DNA of 64,000 nucleotides from the NCBI GenBank assembly GCA_947247005.1, contig OX365954.1, forward strand, positions 5,534,001 through 5,598,000, in the 5' to 3' direction. The position numbers and the translations under genes are program-made. Numbering within the stretch: position 1 is the stretch's first letter; each line of letters starts with the position of its first letter. This stretch comes from Spisula solida. Its lineage: Eukaryota > Mollusca > Bivalvia > Venerida > Mactridae. Shown here in pieces: positions 63,353 to 64,000 of the stretch. The notes below the pieces were generated by a model. That model was given only the letters and a program-made list of their open reading frames with translations. It ran no database searches and was not told the DNA's origin.

Positions 63353-63435
63353 GTATCGCATATTCTATAGCATCTCTGACATCTACAGTGACGTCATCAT
63401 AAACATTATTAGTTGACGTAAGTTGTGAGGAGCCG
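63333..63435 (-). CDS. Possible last exon of a tyrosine-tailed protein, ending inside a repeat
   Basis: Acceptor TTTGTTTCAG before 63435, then 33 codons (STNNVYDDVTVDVRDAIEYA) to TAA at 63333. The acidic VYDDV and EYAI motifs resemble receptor tails. The exon starts in phase 2, like the helix exon at 62385, so one upstream exon could splice to either. The final FLGGV and stop are encoded by the edge of the dispersed repeat. No transcript evidence; could be chance. Confidence 0.4.
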
Positions 63436-64000
63436 CTGAAACAAAGAAGTATACAGCACTGTCTAAAACACCTGATTCAGCGGCTGCTTATATATATGTA
63501 ATCTGGATTTCTTTTGCATTTGGAAGCTAAAACATCGATTATAGAAACATCGAATGAGACTTTATGAGTTAGTGAGTATTGAATCTATTAACTATGTTAA
63601 CTTCAAGAGATCCTGAAGTTGAAAACACGCGCTTTAGTTGCTATGAATGGCAACATTTTCAACAAAGTTCCAAGACCATGGAATTAAACCATTCAATTAA
63701 TGTTTTCTGTTCTCGCAAGCTGTGGCGATAGATAATTGTAAGTGCAGTCACTCTTTACTGCACTGTGCTGTCAACAGCTTACACTGCAGGGGGACTGCTT
63801 TGAAAACCTATGAAGCAGAATTATTTTCTATTCGACTATTTATTTACTTGTGAATGTCACTTTTGTGTAATATATCTTCCTAGATTTTTAATTAAAGATA
63901 ATTGATTAGGTAGAGAACAAAATTGAGTAATATTCGTGGAAGTCGTGTATGTACAATAGGGGTATCTGTTGGAGGTGGGTTCTACAGTATACATATAGGG
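63436..64000. other. Right edge, no gene seen
   Basis: No exon on either strand could be supported; a CTGCACTGTGCTGTCAACAG stretch near 63760 is not recognised. Confidence 0.4.

Overview
This is a eukaryotic, intron-bearing, A+T-rich window. It has multi-exon genes with GT..AG introns, tRNA-derived SINEs, LINE tails, several DNA-transposon families and many minisatellites. The repeat style (tandem-core elements ending in short hairpins, foldback MITEs, nested SINEs) together with a chitin-binding membrane protein suggests a lophotrochozoan, most likely a bivalve mollusc. That is an inference from style, because no species-diagnostic sequence was recognised.

Layout. (1) 1-8109, minus strand: the 5' nine exons of an ankyrin-repeat plus MYND zinc-finger gene, 365 codons in view and running off the left edge; its introns hold two tandem-core elements, a SINE, a hAT-like element and a 720-bp dispersed repeat. 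(2) 8168-17281: an intergenic mobile-element zone with two LINE 3' fragments, a small MITE inside one of them, a 4.2-kb DNA transposon with CACTG ends, a Gag-like fragment and a CCCGC satellite. (3) 18081-27941, plus strand: a full-length seven-exon PIGW gene (494 codons). Its first exon lies 5.4 kb upstream of the second, and its introns carry a 42-bp and an 18-copy 50-bp satellite. (4) 30732-31376, plus strand: an intronless sarcoplasmic-calcium-binding-protein-like EF-hand gene. (5) 31.8-54.8 kb: gene-poor, with tandem-core elements, a 28-bp minisatellite that contains one SINE inserted into another, a 1.6-kb inverted-ended element, a large hairpin and poly-G tracts. (6) 54847-58235, plus strand: a single-pass membrane protein with an extracellular peritrophin-A chitin-binding domain, a Thr/Ser stalk, one transmembrane helix and a long tail with several tyrosine motifs. 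(7) 61339-62385, minus strand: the transmembrane and tail exons of another single-pass protein, convergent with the previous gene. (8) 63333-63435, minus strand: a possible third tail exon whose last codons and stop fall inside the second, inverted copy of the 720-bp repeat.

The genes form no pathway: PIGW is housekeeping GPI-anchor synthesis, the EF-hand gene buffers calcium, and the right end looks like a small cluster of receptor-like membrane proteins. I could not support any wholly new system. The most unusual signals are the eight GTGAACTACGTTACC-like sites confined to the 4.2-kb transposon, the chitin-binding receptor with a signalling-type tail, and the exon/repeat overlap near 63.35 kb. 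Exon limits were read by eye from splice sites and reading phase. Homology calls rest on recognised motifs, not on a search.
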